This document shows, piece after piece, positions 1 through 7,130 of a stretch of DNA of 64,000 bases. The DNA comes from Pseudogemmobacter hezensis. GTDB lineage: Bacteria > Pseudomonadota > Alphaproteobacteria > Rhodobacterales > Rhodobacteraceae. The notes beneath the pieces were generated by a model. The model was not told the origin of the DNA, did no database searches, and worked only from the letters and a program-made list of their open reading frames with translations. Position 1 is the stretch's first letter. Each line of letters opens with the position of its first letter. The stretch lies in the NCBI RefSeq assembly GCF_013155295.1, contig NZ_JABJXT010000004.1, forward strand, positions 1 through 64,000. Reading direction: 5' to 3'. Position numbers and translations under genes: made by a program.

Positions 1-127
1 AGCAGCTGCAGTAAGAAAAAAGAAGGAGACACACCCAACCTTGACCCCAGCTTGAACCAAAATCCATAATCAGAGGTGGCTCACTTCTCGGTGACAAAAC
101 CGGCTCAGTTCCGCGTGAGATTCAACA
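1..127. mobile_element. End of an insertion sequence, IS21-like (partial)
   Basis: Read on the minus strand, the sequence from 127 downwards begins TGTTGA and carries two spaced copies of TGAGCC (in GAACTGAGCC and AAGTGAGCC), resembling the multiple terminal repeats of IS21-family elements. It directly abuts a helicase reading frame that stops as soon as it enters this segment. The rest of the element lies outside the window, so no transposase or target duplication is visible. The family assignment is from memory of end structure only. Confidence 0.4.
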
Positions 128-286
128 GCGTGGGTTCAGAGACAAGAGTGCATCCGGCCAGAATTTTCCGGCGTCGTACTGGGCATCGATCTCGGATTTC
201 AGGTCGGGTGCCCGGATTGCGCCGAATGAACGCGAAAAGTGCTCGTAAGCGCCGATCAACTGGTGGTCAAATTCAAACGCTTTCAT
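122..286 (-). pseudogene. Truncated N-terminus of a DEAD/DEAH (YprA/DUF1998-type) helicase
   Basis: A minus-strand frame starts with ATG at 286, behind an AAGGG ribosome site, and runs 54 codons to a TGA created at the IS end. The peptide begins MKAFEFDHQL and contains HFSRSFGAIRAPDL and KFWPDALLSLNPR. This resembles the extreme N-terminus of very large YprA-like helicases with a C-terminal DUF1998 region, some of which belong to phage-defence systems such as DISARM. No helicase motor motif is present, so the fragment is inactive. The family call rests on remembered similarity over about 50 residues. Confidence 0.5.
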
Positions 287-528
287 TGCAGCCCTTGTCC
301 ATCGGAATTCTTCCGGTTTTCAGAAATGCAAACGCTCAGCGCAAGGCCGTGTTTACAGATCCAACGAGTACAAGCGTCCGGAAACGCGTGGTTTTAGTGC
401 TCTTGCTGTGACTGTGAAGCGTCAGCTGCACCTACGTCAAGCCAAGGCCGCAACGGGGAATGTCATATCTCAGCGGCCGACAAGTATAGGGCTGCCACCT
501 TAGCCTGCGGTGATCGCCGTGCAGCGCC

Positions 529-555
529 CCGACATGCTTCAACTACTATTATAAT
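529..555 (+). promoter_or_regulatory. Candidate promoter upstream of the Abi leader
   Basis: A perfect -10 hexamer TATAAT lies at 550-555. A weak -35 (CCGACA, 529-534) sits 15 bp upstream, closer than the ideal 17. Transcription would start near 561 and run into the structured leader and the Abi-like gene. The local sequence is AT-rich compared with its surroundings. Nothing else recognisable was seen between 287 and 528. Confidence 0.4.
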
Positions 556-560
556 GCATA

Positions 561-698
561 ATTACAAAGCGATACCTAAGCTTCGATGAGCTCAGCCTCA
601 ACAAGTCCGTGACGCCATCCCAACGGACCAACAACCCATAAAAAATGGAAACTTGGCCTCAGGACGAAAAAACCCGCCGCAAACGCGACGGGCTTTCT
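561..698 (+). ncRNA. Candidate structured leader/ncRNA upstream of the Abi HEPN gene
   Basis: Between the promoter and the Abi coding region lies about 140 nt with a GTCCGT/ACGGAC hairpin (605-610 with 623-628), a short CCAT/ATGG hairpin (637-649) and a terminator-like hairpin at 673-692. Abi_2/AbiF genes in other bacteria are known to be preceded by a conserved RNA (the abiF RNA motif), so an RNA ending before the toxin-like gene fits. I cannot run a covariance search, so identity with that motif is inference; what is seen is promoter, hairpins, terminator, then HEPN gene. Confidence 0.35.
673..698 (+). terminator. Intrinsic terminator between the leader RNA and the Abi gene
   Basis: CCCGCCGC (673-680) pairs with GCGACGGG (685-692) around an AAAC loop with a single mismatch, preceded by an A run and followed by CTTTCT. 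It lies upstream of the preferred start of the Abi gene, so it could end a separate short RNA or attenuate the gene. Confidence 0.45.
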
Positions 699-809
699 GC
701 AGATCTTACGACGATGAGGGAAGGCATACACCCGCGAACCTCAAAGCCTTGCTTACCCAAGATAGGTCACTATGGTCTTCGGGTCAACATCGCTATACCG
801 CAACAATCC

Positions 810-1472
810 ATGCCGACACGCTTTTCGAACCAGCTGATTCTTGATCTCGAGGCGGTGCTGTCGCCTCCCCGGTTTGCCACCTATCTGCGTGAAGCCGGTG
901 GAGACCGTCAGAAGGCCATGGCCCTCTATTGCTGGAACACGGATGTATCGGCGGCGTTCTACGTCATGTTGCAATTCTGCGAACTGTCGATCCGAAACGG
1001 GGCGGTTGAGGCGATCGAGTCGGTTTTCGGCGCGAACTGGCATCTGAACCGAGGTTTTGTCTACACTCTCCCCGCACCTACGAAGGGCTACAGACCCCGA
1101 GAAGACCTGACGGGCTGCGCTGCGAAGCTTCCCACGGCCGGCAAGGTAGTCGCCGAACTGAAGTTCGCCTTCTGGCGCTTCATGTTCCTGAAGGGGCAGC
1201 AGCCTCGGATCTGGGATCATCATCTAGCCCGGACCTTCCCAGGCTACGACAAGGCGCTTACGCTTTCGCAGGCGCGCGCCAGGTTGTTTGATGACATCGA
1301 CCAAGTGAGAAAGCTGAGAAACCGGATCGCTCACCACGAGCCGATCTTCGCTCGCAACCTCGCAGAGGACCACGCGCGCATTCGCCGGATCATCGAATGG
1401 CGACGCCCAGACGTAGCCGCTTGGTTGGACGGCACTCAGCAGGTTACCGCCCTTCTCGCCAGCCGACCCTGA
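810..1472 (+). CDS. Abi-family (Abi_2-like) HEPN protein, putative abortive-infection RNase
   Basis: A 220-residue protein of the Abi_2/AbiD-AbiF type, a family linked to phage exclusion and thought to act as HEPN ribonucleases. The diagnostic stretch KLRNRIAHHEP lies at residues 168-178 and supplies the HEPN R-x4-H motif (R170, H175). The N-terminal block YLREAGGDRQKAMALYCWNTDVSAAF (residues 25-50) is also typical. The frame is open back to 645, but that stretch contains the terminator hairpin, so I prefer the ATG at 810; its ribosome site is weak. It sits beside a truncated helicase and an IS end, suggesting the remains of a defence island. No protein antitoxin is adjacent; the upstream leader RNA is the candidate partner. 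The exact cellular target is unknown. Confidence 0.7.
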   Translation: MPTRFSNQLILDLEAVLSPPRFATYLREAGGDRQKAMALYCWNTDVSAAFYVMLQFCELSIRNGAVEAIESVFGANWHLNRGFVYTLPAPTKGYRPREDLTGCAAKLPTAGKVVAELKFAFWRFMFLKGQQPRIWDHHLARTFPGYDKALTLSQARARLFDDIDQVRKLRNRIAHHEPIFARNLAEDHARIRRIIEWRRPDVAAWLDGTQQVTALLASRP

Positions 1473-1504
1473 ACAGACTGAAAATCATGAGGTCGGGGGG
1501 GAGA

Positions 1505-2146
1505 TCATTCGCCTTCACCAACAATCGGCAGATCCAGCGCGATGTCAGCTGCAGGCTTCAACAGTCCGGCATCTTCCAGCGCCTCAAGGTCCGGCAGGTC
1601 GCGTAGGGTTTCCAGTCCGAACTGCACCAAAAAACCCGCTGTGGTGACATAGGTGTAGGGCGCACCGGGTTCGGGGCTGCGCGGACCTCGGGCGATCAGG
1701 GCCTGGCGGTGCAGCCGTGCAATCAGATCTCGGCTGACCTCGCGGCCGGTCAGGCGCGAGATCGCACCACGGGTCACCGGCTGCATATAGGCGATGATGG
1801 TCAGGACAAGCGCTTCATTCTGGGTGAGATCGCGAACAGCTTCACCCTCGCCGCGCGCTGCCCGGATCGCCGCCGAATGTTGCGGCCTCGTGCGGAACTG
1901 CCAGCCGCCTGCGATGCGGGCAATCTCATAGGGTCGCCCCACGAGTTCGGCAGCAATGTCCTCGATCAGCAGGTCCAGCGCGCAATCCCGACCGACCACT
2001 CGGGCGAGCACCTCCCGCCCCACCGGCTCGGAGGCGGTGAATAGCACAGCCTCAACCCGCGCCATCCATTCCCGCCAGCGCAACGCCTGCGGCAGCTCGG
2101 CGAGTTCGGTGTCCAGTGGCTCGGCGGTTTTCGAGGCCATGGTCAC
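1505..2146 (-). CDS. scpB: Segregation and condensation protein B
   Basis: A 213-residue ScpB-type protein, the kleisin-associated winged-helix subunit of the SMC-ScpAB complex that compacts and segregates DNA. The sequence carries ScpB landmarks: RVEAVLFTASEPV near residue 30, YEIARIAGGWQFRTR in the middle, LTQNEALVLTIIAYMQPVTRGAI, and YVTTAGFLVQFGLETLRDLP near the C-terminus. No smc or scpA is in the window, so it would act with chromosomal partners or serve the replicon itself. Its start codon overlaps the end of a decayed DUF1403 gene, so the two were translationally coupled. Plasmid-borne scpB beside DUF1403 is a recurring arrangement in Rhodobacterales replicons, to my recollection. Confidence 0.85.
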   Translation of the reverse strand: MTMASKTAEPLDTELAELPQALRWREWMARVEAVLFTASEPVGREVLARVVGRDCALDLLIEDIAAELVGRPYEIARIAGGWQFRTRPQHSAAIRAARGEGEAVRDLTQNEALVLTIIAYMQPVTRGAISRLTGREVSRDLIARLHRQALIARGPRSPEPGAPYTYVTTAGFLVQFGLETLRDLPDLEALEDAGLLKPAADIALDLPIVGEGE

Positions 2147-3059
2147 AACCCGTAAAGCCGAAAGGTCGGTCGCCCGGTAAGTTCACGCACCAACCCCAGC
2201 GAGGTCAGCCGATCAAAGAGCCGCCGCGCCGCACGATCACTGGCCTCGGCCCCCGCCTGAGCCGCCAGCGCATCCTCCGTCAGGAGCCCGGTGATGATGG
2301 ATGCTGTGTCCTTTCCCGGCCGCCGCAAATGCGCGGCGCGCAACGCATCGGCGCGGCGGGTCAGCTCGATGTGCAGATCGAAGGCGGCAACCGCCCCCCT
2401 GCCCTAGGCACTTGCGCAGGCCGCAAGCCACGCCTCCCCTTCCAGCCGGAGGGCTGCCCGCGGCAAATGAGCGGCGAGCAGCGACACCGGCCGGTCCCAG
2501 CCGAGTGCTCGAGCCAAAAGCGCATCCGCCAGCCAGAGCGCCAAGCCGCGATGGGCCGGGCCTAGAGCGAGAATCTCGCGCCCGGTTTCAGCGGCAAAGC
2601 GCAGCGGCGGCTTGCGGCCGACAAATCGAGCACCGAGGTCGCGCAAAATCTCCGCGCTCGGCTCGGGTGGCAGGTCAAAGAAGCCGGGCAAGCGCGCGGG
2701 CCACTCCGCCGATCTCAACGCCCGCGCCTCGCCCAAGGCGCGCCAGCCGATCAGCATCCGCCCGGCGGGGCCGGGATCATCACCGGGGTTTCGCAGCGCG
2801 AAGGCATCCCACAGCTGCGCCTCGCCTTCCCTGCGCCCTTCCAATTGGGAAATCGCCGCTGCGCTAGAGAGCGGCAGCCGCTTGCGCCAGAGGATGCCGA
2901 TCGGGCGTCGGACCGGGCAATCGGATCGAGAACCGCGAGGGCTGCCCCGGTGGAAAATATCGCTGTTTCAACATCATCGCGGCCCGTGCCCTGCCGGATC
3001 CAGCGCGGCATAGCCGGAGGACTTTTGGGTGGCAGGAGAGACTTTTCGGCAATTTTCAT
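2143..3059 (-). pseudogene. DUF1403-family protein gene, broken by a frameshift and an amber codon
   Basis: Three open segments make one decayed gene. The N-terminal frame (from ATG at 3059) includes MPRWIRQGTGRDDVETAIFS and LDPIARSDA. The reading then needs a shift near 2908-2915 to continue as ILWRKRLPLSSAAAISQLEG and LRNPGDDPGPAGRMLIGW. An in-frame TAG at 2404-2406 separates this from the C-terminal part (DLHIELTRRADALRAAHLRR, ending RLYGL). The pattern matches the DUF1403 family, whose function is unknown. The stop overlaps the scpB start. Two independent lesions argue for real decay rather than one sequencing error. Confidence 0.7.
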
Positions 3060-3132
3060 AGTGGGACGCTAGCAAGTATCGGCGTTTTATTCTAGTTTTA
3101 CTTGCAATATCCGCCGCGCCTGTCTCTCTTAT

Positions 3133-3157
3133 ATAATGTCCAATAAGATTGCATTAT
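3133..3157. other. Lox/dif-like palindrome, possible recombinase target
   Basis: ATAATG (3133-3138) and CATTAT (3152-3157) are inverted outer arms, and CAAT (3141-3144) and ATTG (3148-3151) are inverted inner arms around AAG. The left arm has two extra bases. This two-arm layout about 150 bp before a tyrosine recombinase gene resembles a site-specific recombination site. A TATAAT (3132-3137) overlaps the left arm, so recombinase binding could also repress a promoter. Function is inferred from position and symmetry only. Confidence 0.4.
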
Positions 3158-3302
3158 CGGTTGTCTTTGAGTTTAATGCAGAAATAGGCCATCTGCCACA
3201 TCAGGACGCGGGAAATTGTCACGCCGCCTTCTGGCATTGGCCCATAGCAACCAGGATCAACCTGCGGCATTACCGCCGCGCCAAAACCCATCGGGGCAGA
3301 AG

Positions 3303-4358
3303 ATGAACAACGAGGCAGACAGCGGCGGCTCGGCATCGACGCCCCACTCCGTCCTGCGGCAAGAGCACCAGCCCCCCGCCCTGCGCGATCTGGCAGAGCG
3401 GGCGCGCGGCTATGCCGAGGCCGCAAGCTCTGCAAACACCCGCAAGGCCTATGCCGCCGACTGGCGCCATTTCTCTGCCTGGTGTCGCCGCGAAGAGCTG
3501 GACCCGATCCTGCCAGACCCCCGGATCGTCGGCCTCTATATTACGGCCTGCGCCAGCGGTGCCAAATCGGTCGGCGGGCGCCGGAATGCAGTCACCACTA
3601 TAGAGCGGCGGCTCTCCGCCCTGGTCTGGGCCTATACGCAGCGCGGCCATAGCCTTGACCGCCGCGACCGCCATATCGCCACGGTGCTGGCCGGGATCCG
3701 CAACAGCCATGCCCGCCCGCCGCAGCAGAAAGAGGCGATCCTGCCCGAAGATCTGATCGCGATGCTCGACAGTTGCGACCAGGGCAGCCTGCGGGGCCTG
3801 CGCGACCGGGCGATGCTGCTGATCGGCTTTGCGGGGGGCCTGCGCCGATCCGAGATCACCGGCCTTGATGCCGGGCGCGACCAGTCTGAGGACGGCCGCG
3901 GCTGGATCAGCATTCTGCCGGGCGGCCTGCTTGTAACGCTGCGCGGTAAAACCGGCTGGCGCGAGGTCGAGATCGGGCGCGGCTCTGCCCCGGCCACCTG
4001 CCCGATCACCGCCCTGGAAAACTGGCTGAATTTCTCACGCATCACCCGTGGCCCGCTGTTTCGCCGCGTCACCGGACGCGGAAAAGAGGTTGGGCCGATG
4101 CGCCTGAACGACCGCGAGGTCGCAAGGCTGGTCAAACGCGCCGCCCAGGCGGCGGGCTTGCGGGGTGACATGCCCGAGGAAGGACGCCACAGGCTTTTCT
4201 CGGGCCACAGCCTCAGGGCAGGTCTGGCCTCTTCCGCCGAGGTCGATGAGCGGCATGTGCAGAAGCAGCTTGGCCATGCCAGCGCCGAGATGACCCGCCG
4301 CTATCAGCGCCGGCGCGACAGGTTCCGGGTGAACCTGACCAAGGCGGCCGGGCTGTAA
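3303..4358 (+). CDS. Tyrosine site-specific recombinase/integrase
   Basis: A 351-residue tyrosine recombinase. The N-terminal SAM-like DNA-binding domain (about residues 30-140, with SSANTRKAYAADWRHFSAWC) is followed by the catalytic domain. The visible catalytic set is R181 in GGLRRSEI, K216 in RGKTGWREVEI, H302 and R305 in SGHSLRAG, H325 in LGHAS, and nucleophile Y334 in MTRRYQRR. The frame opens earlier at a TTG (3216), but the ATG at 3303 with an upstream GGGGCAGA is preferred. Between a lox-like palindrome and repABC, it most plausibly resolves replicon multimers or once drove integration of this block. No directly linked excisionase was seen. Confidence 0.85.
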   Translation: MNNEADSGGSASTPHSVLRQEHQPPALRDLAERARGYAEAASSANTRKAYAADWRHFSAWCRREELDPILPDPRIVGLYITACASGAKSVGGRRNAVTTIERRLSALVWAYTQRGHSLDRRDRHIATVLAGIRNSHARPPQQKEAILPEDLIAMLDSCDQGSLRGLRDRAMLLIGFAGGLRRSEITGLDAGRDQSEDGRGWISILPGGLLVTLRGKTGWREVEIGRGSAPATCPITALENWLNFSRITRGPLFRRVTGRGKEVGPMRLNDREVARLVKRAAQAAGLRGDMPEEGRHRLFSGHSLRAGLASSAEVDERHVQKQLGHASAEMTRRYQRRRDRFRVNLTKAAGL

Positions 4359-4545
4359 GACCTTGCAACAAGCGGCCTGGCGCAAGGAATCGCCCCCTGC
4401 CCCGCCGGACGCTGAAATGGGGCACGAAGGGCGCTGCCGTTCCTGCGGGCTATGCCGCCAAAAGGAACGGAAAACTATCAATCCCACCTGCAGATCAGCC
4501 TGTTGATAGGTCTGTGCATTATTTAAATCATTTATTTTCAGCTTA

Positions 4546-4619
4546 TTACGCGACATCAGAGCCACCATGCGCCATCGGAAGGAACGATATTTTGCGCGAC
4601 ATAGCGCGAAATGCGTTCC
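4546..4619. promoter_or_regulatory. Candidate RepA/RepB autoregulatory operator upstream of repA
   Basis: TTACGCGACAT (4546-4556) is repeated as TTGCGCGACAT (4592-4602). The second copy lies in a long imperfect palindrome: GGAACG (4581-4586) pairs with CGTTCC (4614-4619), and inside it ATTTTGCGC pairs with GCGCGAAAT with one mismatch. repABC operons are normally autorepressed by RepA with RepB near the repA promoter, which fits this position about 120 bp before the repA start. Confidence 0.4.
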
Positions 4620-4736
4620 GTGCAGGCAAAACAAATTCTTGCCACAGAGGCCGGATCGCGCCATAGACTGGACGCTATAAAGCCAAAAATCGGGGAAAAA
4701 GCGTTCCAAAGCCCCGACAGTTACGCGAGCGGACAG

Positions 4737-5936
4737 ATGACACAAGCGCTTCATGAACATCTCATGGGCTTTGCGAAGGATCTGACAGCGGCCCTGCGGG
4801 CCTTGTCAGAGCGCTCTTTTGCACCCCATGAGGCCAAGACCCTGCGGTCTTTCTCGGCAGGCGAGGCCAGCTATTACCTTGGCGTGGCCGACGGCTATCT
4901 GCGCAAGGCCCACCACGAGGGGCGCATCCCCGAGGTCGGAATCGGACCCGGGGGTCGGCGCAAATACACCGCTGCCCAGATCCATGAGATCCGCAGCGTG
5001 CTGGCAGCAACCGCCAAGAACCCCGACCAGTTCCGCCCCGGCCGCCACGATCTGGCGAAAGACGAGATGCAGGTTCTGGCCTTCGTCAACTTCAAGGGCG
5101 GCTCTGGCAAGACCTCGACCGCGATCCATGCCGCGCAAGAGCTAAGCCTGCGCGGGCTGCGGGTGCTGGCGATTGACTGTGACCCCCAGGCCTCGCTGAC
5201 GACCTTCTTCGGCTATCAGCCCGAGATCGACTTCTTCGACGGCGGCTCTTTCTATGACGTGATCCGCTACCGCGACCGCGACAGCGGCGAGGGCCCGAAG
5301 CCGATCACCGATGTGATCCGCAAAAGCTGCTTCCCCAACCTCGACCTGGTGCCGGGCGGCATTCAGGTTGCCGAGTTCGAACATGAAACCCCCGCCGCGC
5401 TGAGCCGGGGCGAGCTGCCGGTGTTCTTTGACAAGATCCGCGCCGCGCTGCAGGTGGTGAAAGATGACTATGATGTGGTGGTGCTCGATTGCCCGCCGCA
5501 GCTGGGCTATATCACCATGTCGGCGATCTGCGCGGCCCGCAATATCGTGATGACGATCATCCCCGAGCGGGTCGATCTGGCCTCGGCGGCGCAATTCCTG
5601 AACATGGCCGCGTCTTTGACCGAGGTCTTGCACGAAAATGCGGGTGTCGGGCTTTTCGACAATTTCCGTTTTCTGCTCAGCCGCTTTGATACCAATGTGG
5701 CGACCCAGGTGGATTTCGCATCCTTCATCCGCGACCTCTTTGGGGATGCCGTGATGAAGGCGGCCTTCCTGAAATCCTCGGCGATCAGTGAGGCGGGTGT
5801 CTCGCAGCAGACCGTGCTTGAGGTCGACCTGTCAGAGATGCGCAATCGCAAAACCTATGAGCGGGCGATCCAGTCCGTGCATGAGGTGGCCGAGGAACTG
5901 CATGAAATGCTGCAGGCAAACTGGGGGAGGCGCTGA
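4737..5936 (+). CDS. repA: Plasmid partitioning ATPase RepA (ParA family)
   Basis: A 399-residue ParA-type Walker ATPase of a repABC cassette. It segregates the replicon with RepB and represses the operon. An N-terminal MerR-like helix-turn-helix region (about residues 35-85, SFSAGEASYYLGVADGYLRK) precedes the deviant Walker A FKGGSGKTS (about 119-127), then LAIDCDPQASLTTFFG (A' box), and VVLDCPPQLGYITMSA (Walker B region). The frame extends to 4611 upstream, but the ATG at 4737 gives the usual RepA N-terminus and length. Its TGA shares a base with the repB ATG (TGATG), showing tight coupling. Confidence 0.93.
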   Translation: MTQALHEHLMGFAKDLTAALRALSERSFAPHEAKTLRSFSAGEASYYLGVADGYLRKAHHEGRIPEVGIGPGGRRKYTAAQIHEIRSVLAATAKNPDQFRPGRHDLAKDEMQVLAFVNFKGGSGKTSTAIHAAQELSLRGLRVLAIDCDPQASLTTFFGYQPEIDFFDGGSFYDVIRYRDRDSGEGPKPITDVIRKSCFPNLDLVPGGIQVAEFEHETPAALSRGELPVFFDKIRAALQVVKDDYDVVVLDCPPQLGYITMSAICAARNIVMTIIPERVDLASAAQFLNMAASLTEVLHENAGVGLFDNFRFLLSRFDTNVATQVDFASFIRDLFGDAVMKAAFLKSSAISEAGVSQQTVLEVDLSEMRNRKTYERAIQSVHEVAEELHEMLQANWGRR

Positions 5937-6880
5937 TGCGCAGGGATCTTCTGGCGTCCAGTCTGAAGGCCGTTCGTGACGGCAAGCAAACGCCCCCGAC
6001 CGAGCCGGAACCAAAGGCCCGGCGTCCGGCGGGGATCCTCGATGTGCAGCGCGGGCTTGATCAGCTAAGCGCAGGTGCGCCGCGGTCAATCGACACCGCG
6101 CAGATTGCCGACAGCGCCATCCGCGACCGTTTCGACATCACCGATGGCATTGAGGATCTGGTCACCTCGATCAGGGCCTCGGGGCAGCGGTTGCCTGTCT
6201 TGCTGCGCCGCGTTCAGGGCGCCGCCCTGCCCTATGAGGTGGTCTATGGCCGCCGCCGGATTGAGGCCTGCCGCCAGCTGGGCATAGAGGTCCAGGCCTA
6301 TATCAGCGAGATGGACGACCGCGAGGCGCTGATTTCGCAGGGCCTGGAGAACGCGGCCCGGCTGCAGCGCAGCTTTATCGAACAGGCCGTCTATGCCGAT
6401 CGGCTGCTGAACCACGGCCTGACCCGTGACGAGGTGACGGGCATTCTGGCGGTCGACAAGACGATGATCAGCCGGATGCTGGGGGTGGTCAGCACGGTGC
6501 CCGCGGCGGTGATCGCGGCGATTGGCCCCGCGCATGATTCGGGCAGGCGCCCCTGGCAGGCGTTGCGCGATTCGGTTATCGCGCGGCCCGACCTTGCCCC
6601 CCCTGCCCTGCTGGCGCTGATCGATCCGGCGCTTCCCAGCAATGACCGACTGCTTGCGGTGCTGAAAGGGCTGAAAGCCCCCTCGCCCGAGGTCACCGAA
6701 CCCGCGCCTGCCGAGCGCATGGTTAAGCGCGTTTTAACCCCGGGCCTGCAGGTGGAGCGGGAGGCGAAACGTCTGACCCTGCGGCTGTCAGGCAAGGAAT
6801 TCGCCGGATTTTCAGAGTTTGTGGACGCCCGGCTGGATGATCTGCTGGCAGAGTTCAGGGCCTCGTCCGAACCGAAGTAA
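5936..6880 (+). CDS. repB: Plasmid partitioning protein RepB (ParB family)
   Basis: A 314-residue ParB-type centromere-binding protein. The ParB nuclease-like domain (about residues 55-155) includes the conserved VVYGRRRIEACRQLG (102-116), and a helix-turn-helix follows at about 162-183 (LTRDEVTGILAVDKTMISRM). The C-terminal third is the likely dimerisation region. It should bind the two 15-bp palindromes found immediately downstream and work with RepA. The start overlaps the repA stop. A TTAA-N7-TTAA sequence (6723-6737) lies inside the coding region and resembles a CtrA box. Confidence 0.93.
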   Translation: MRRDLLASSLKAVRDGKQTPPTEPEPKARRPAGILDVQRGLDQLSAGAPRSIDTAQIADSAIRDRFDITDGIEDLVTSIRASGQRLPVLLRRVQGAALPYEVVYGRRRIEACRQLGIEVQAYISEMDDREALISQGLENAARLQRSFIEQAVYADRLLNHGLTRDEVTGILAVDKTMISRMLGVVSTVPAAVIAAIGPAHDSGRRPWQALRDSVIARPDLAPPALLALIDPALPSNDRLLAVLKGLKAPSPEVTEPAPAERMVKRVLTPGLQVEREAKRLTLRLSGKEFAGFSEFVDARLDDLLAEFRASSEPK

Positions 6881-6883
6881 CAA

Positions 6884-6898
6884 TTGACCAGTGGTCAA
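6884..6898. other. parS centromere site 1
   Basis: TTGACCAGTGGTCAA is a perfect 7-1-7 palindrome 3 bp after the repB stop. A second copy differing only at the central base lies at 6923-6937. Their position in the repB-repC gap and exact repetition identify them as RepB-binding parS sites. Confidence 0.85.
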
Positions 6899-6922
6899 AT
6901 TAGGTAACAAATCGGACCCTTC

Positions 6923-6937
6923 TTGACCACTGGTCAA
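6923..6937. other. parS centromere site 2
   Basis: TTGACCACTGGTCAA is the second perfect palindrome, 24 bp after the first, with the same seven-base arms and C instead of G at the centre. Binding here could also affect transcription into repC. Confidence 0.85.
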
Positions 6938-6996
6938 TACCCGGCCAGCAGGTCGGGTATTTCAACGAAACAACAAGAGGGAGCAGACGTTAAGGC

Positions 6997-7052
6997 AAAA
7001 AAGAAACCCCCCAAAAGCGGTTGGCTTTCAGAGGGCTCCGATTAGCATTGAC
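6997..7052 (-). ncRNA. Candidate antisense RNA (ctRNA/IncA) controlling repC
   Basis: On the minus strand in the repB-repC gap there is a promoter-like pair (-35 TTGCGC, 7087-7082; -10 TACGAA, 7064-7059; 17-bp spacer). About 55 nt downstream comes GGGGGGTTTC followed by a TTTTTT run (complement of 7002-6997). This size, place and orientation match the counter-transcribed RNAs of repABC replicons, which pair with the repC leader and lower RepC synthesis. The terminator stem is weak by eye, so the exact 3' end is uncertain. Confidence 0.6.
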
Positions 7053-7058
7053 ACCTAT

Positions 7059-7087
7059 TTCGTAGCCCACAATTCGAATCAGCGCAA
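7059..7087 (-). promoter_or_regulatory. Promoter of the repC antisense RNA
   Basis: Minus-strand TTGCGC and TACGAA hexamers are separated by exactly 17 bp and point away from repC, which starts at 7131. This is the expected place for the incompatibility RNA promoter in the repB-repC intergenic region. Confidence 0.5.
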
Positions 7088-7130
7088 CACCGATTTTGGT
7101 GAACGGATTTGGTTTGCCGTCTGAAAATTC

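Noticed and set aside
645-809. Longer N-terminus for the Abi-like protein starting at 645
   Set aside because: This stretch contains the terminator hairpin and matches nothing in the family; the family N-terminus begins near 810.
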